Source: a virus
DNA length: 22,007 bases
Virus record (IMG/VR): IMGVR_UViG_3300002835_001232
Location: 1-22,007 of that record
Direction: 5' to 3' (one strand)
Shown here piece after piece: positions 21,985-22,007 of this stretch. Under the pieces are notes generated by a model. It searched no databases. It was not told the DNA's origin and was given only the letters and a program-made list of their open reading frames with translations. The number at the start of each line of letters is the position of its first letter. Positions within the stretch are counted from its first letter, which is position 1. The position numbers and the translations under genes are program-made.

Positions 21985-22007
21985 AATTATATTGTTTGAA
22001 TTAATTT

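Noticed and set aside
1-22007. CRISPR array, tRNA genes, insertion sequence or integrase
   Set aside because: No regularly spaced repeats, cloverleaf-like sequence, transposase or recombinase motifs were seen on either strand.

Overview
The window looks like part of the genome of a tailed, contractile (T4-like) phage whose host is probably a Bacteroidota bacterium. Recognisable T4-type parts are a tail sheath, a tail tube, neck and tail-completion candidates, a baseplate-hub/chaperone-like protein followed by a tape-measure-like gene, and a family B DNA polymerase. The host guess rests on A+T-rich sequence, no Shine-Dalgarno motifs before the starts I checked, and a perfect Bacteroidota-type -7 element (TAnnTTTG) at 8881-8888. 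No tRNA, rRNA, CRISPR array, insertion sequence or integrase was seen.

Layout, left to right. 1-8854 is mostly minus strand and holds the virion module. In transcription order it runs: gp14-like neck candidate (8854), gp15-like candidate (8340), a very long tail sheath (7015), a HAD-type phosphatase (3798), tail tube (2884), gp26-like protein (2331) with a probable +1-frameshifted extension, and a tape-measure-like gene cut by the left edge. A 57-aa ribbon-helix-helix regulator lies on the plus strand at 7133-7306. 8904-14102 is plus strand: a SET-domain protein and an SNF2 helicase overlapping by one base, a Mn-type superoxide dismutase fused to a large C-terminal region with a PD-(D/E)XK-like motif, a gp13-like neck candidate and a small unknown protein. 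14103-21930 is minus strand: a tightly overlapping four-gene glycosyltransferase operon (21930 to 17373), a small unknown protein, and DNA polymerase, which meets the plus-strand genes end to end.

The structural genes would build the neck, sheath, tube and tape. The polymerase and SNF2 helicase act in replication and repair. The glycosyltransferases probably modify virion proteins, phage DNA or host surface glycans. The SET protein and SOD fusion may modify host or phage proteins and detoxify superoxide.

The most interesting points are the SOD fusion, the SET/SNF2 pair, the likely +1 frameshift between the tail-assembly gene and the tape measure, a recurring sense-strand TATTTAT element before nine genes, and a hairpin in the DNA polymerase leader that resembles the T4 gene 43 autoregulatory operator.
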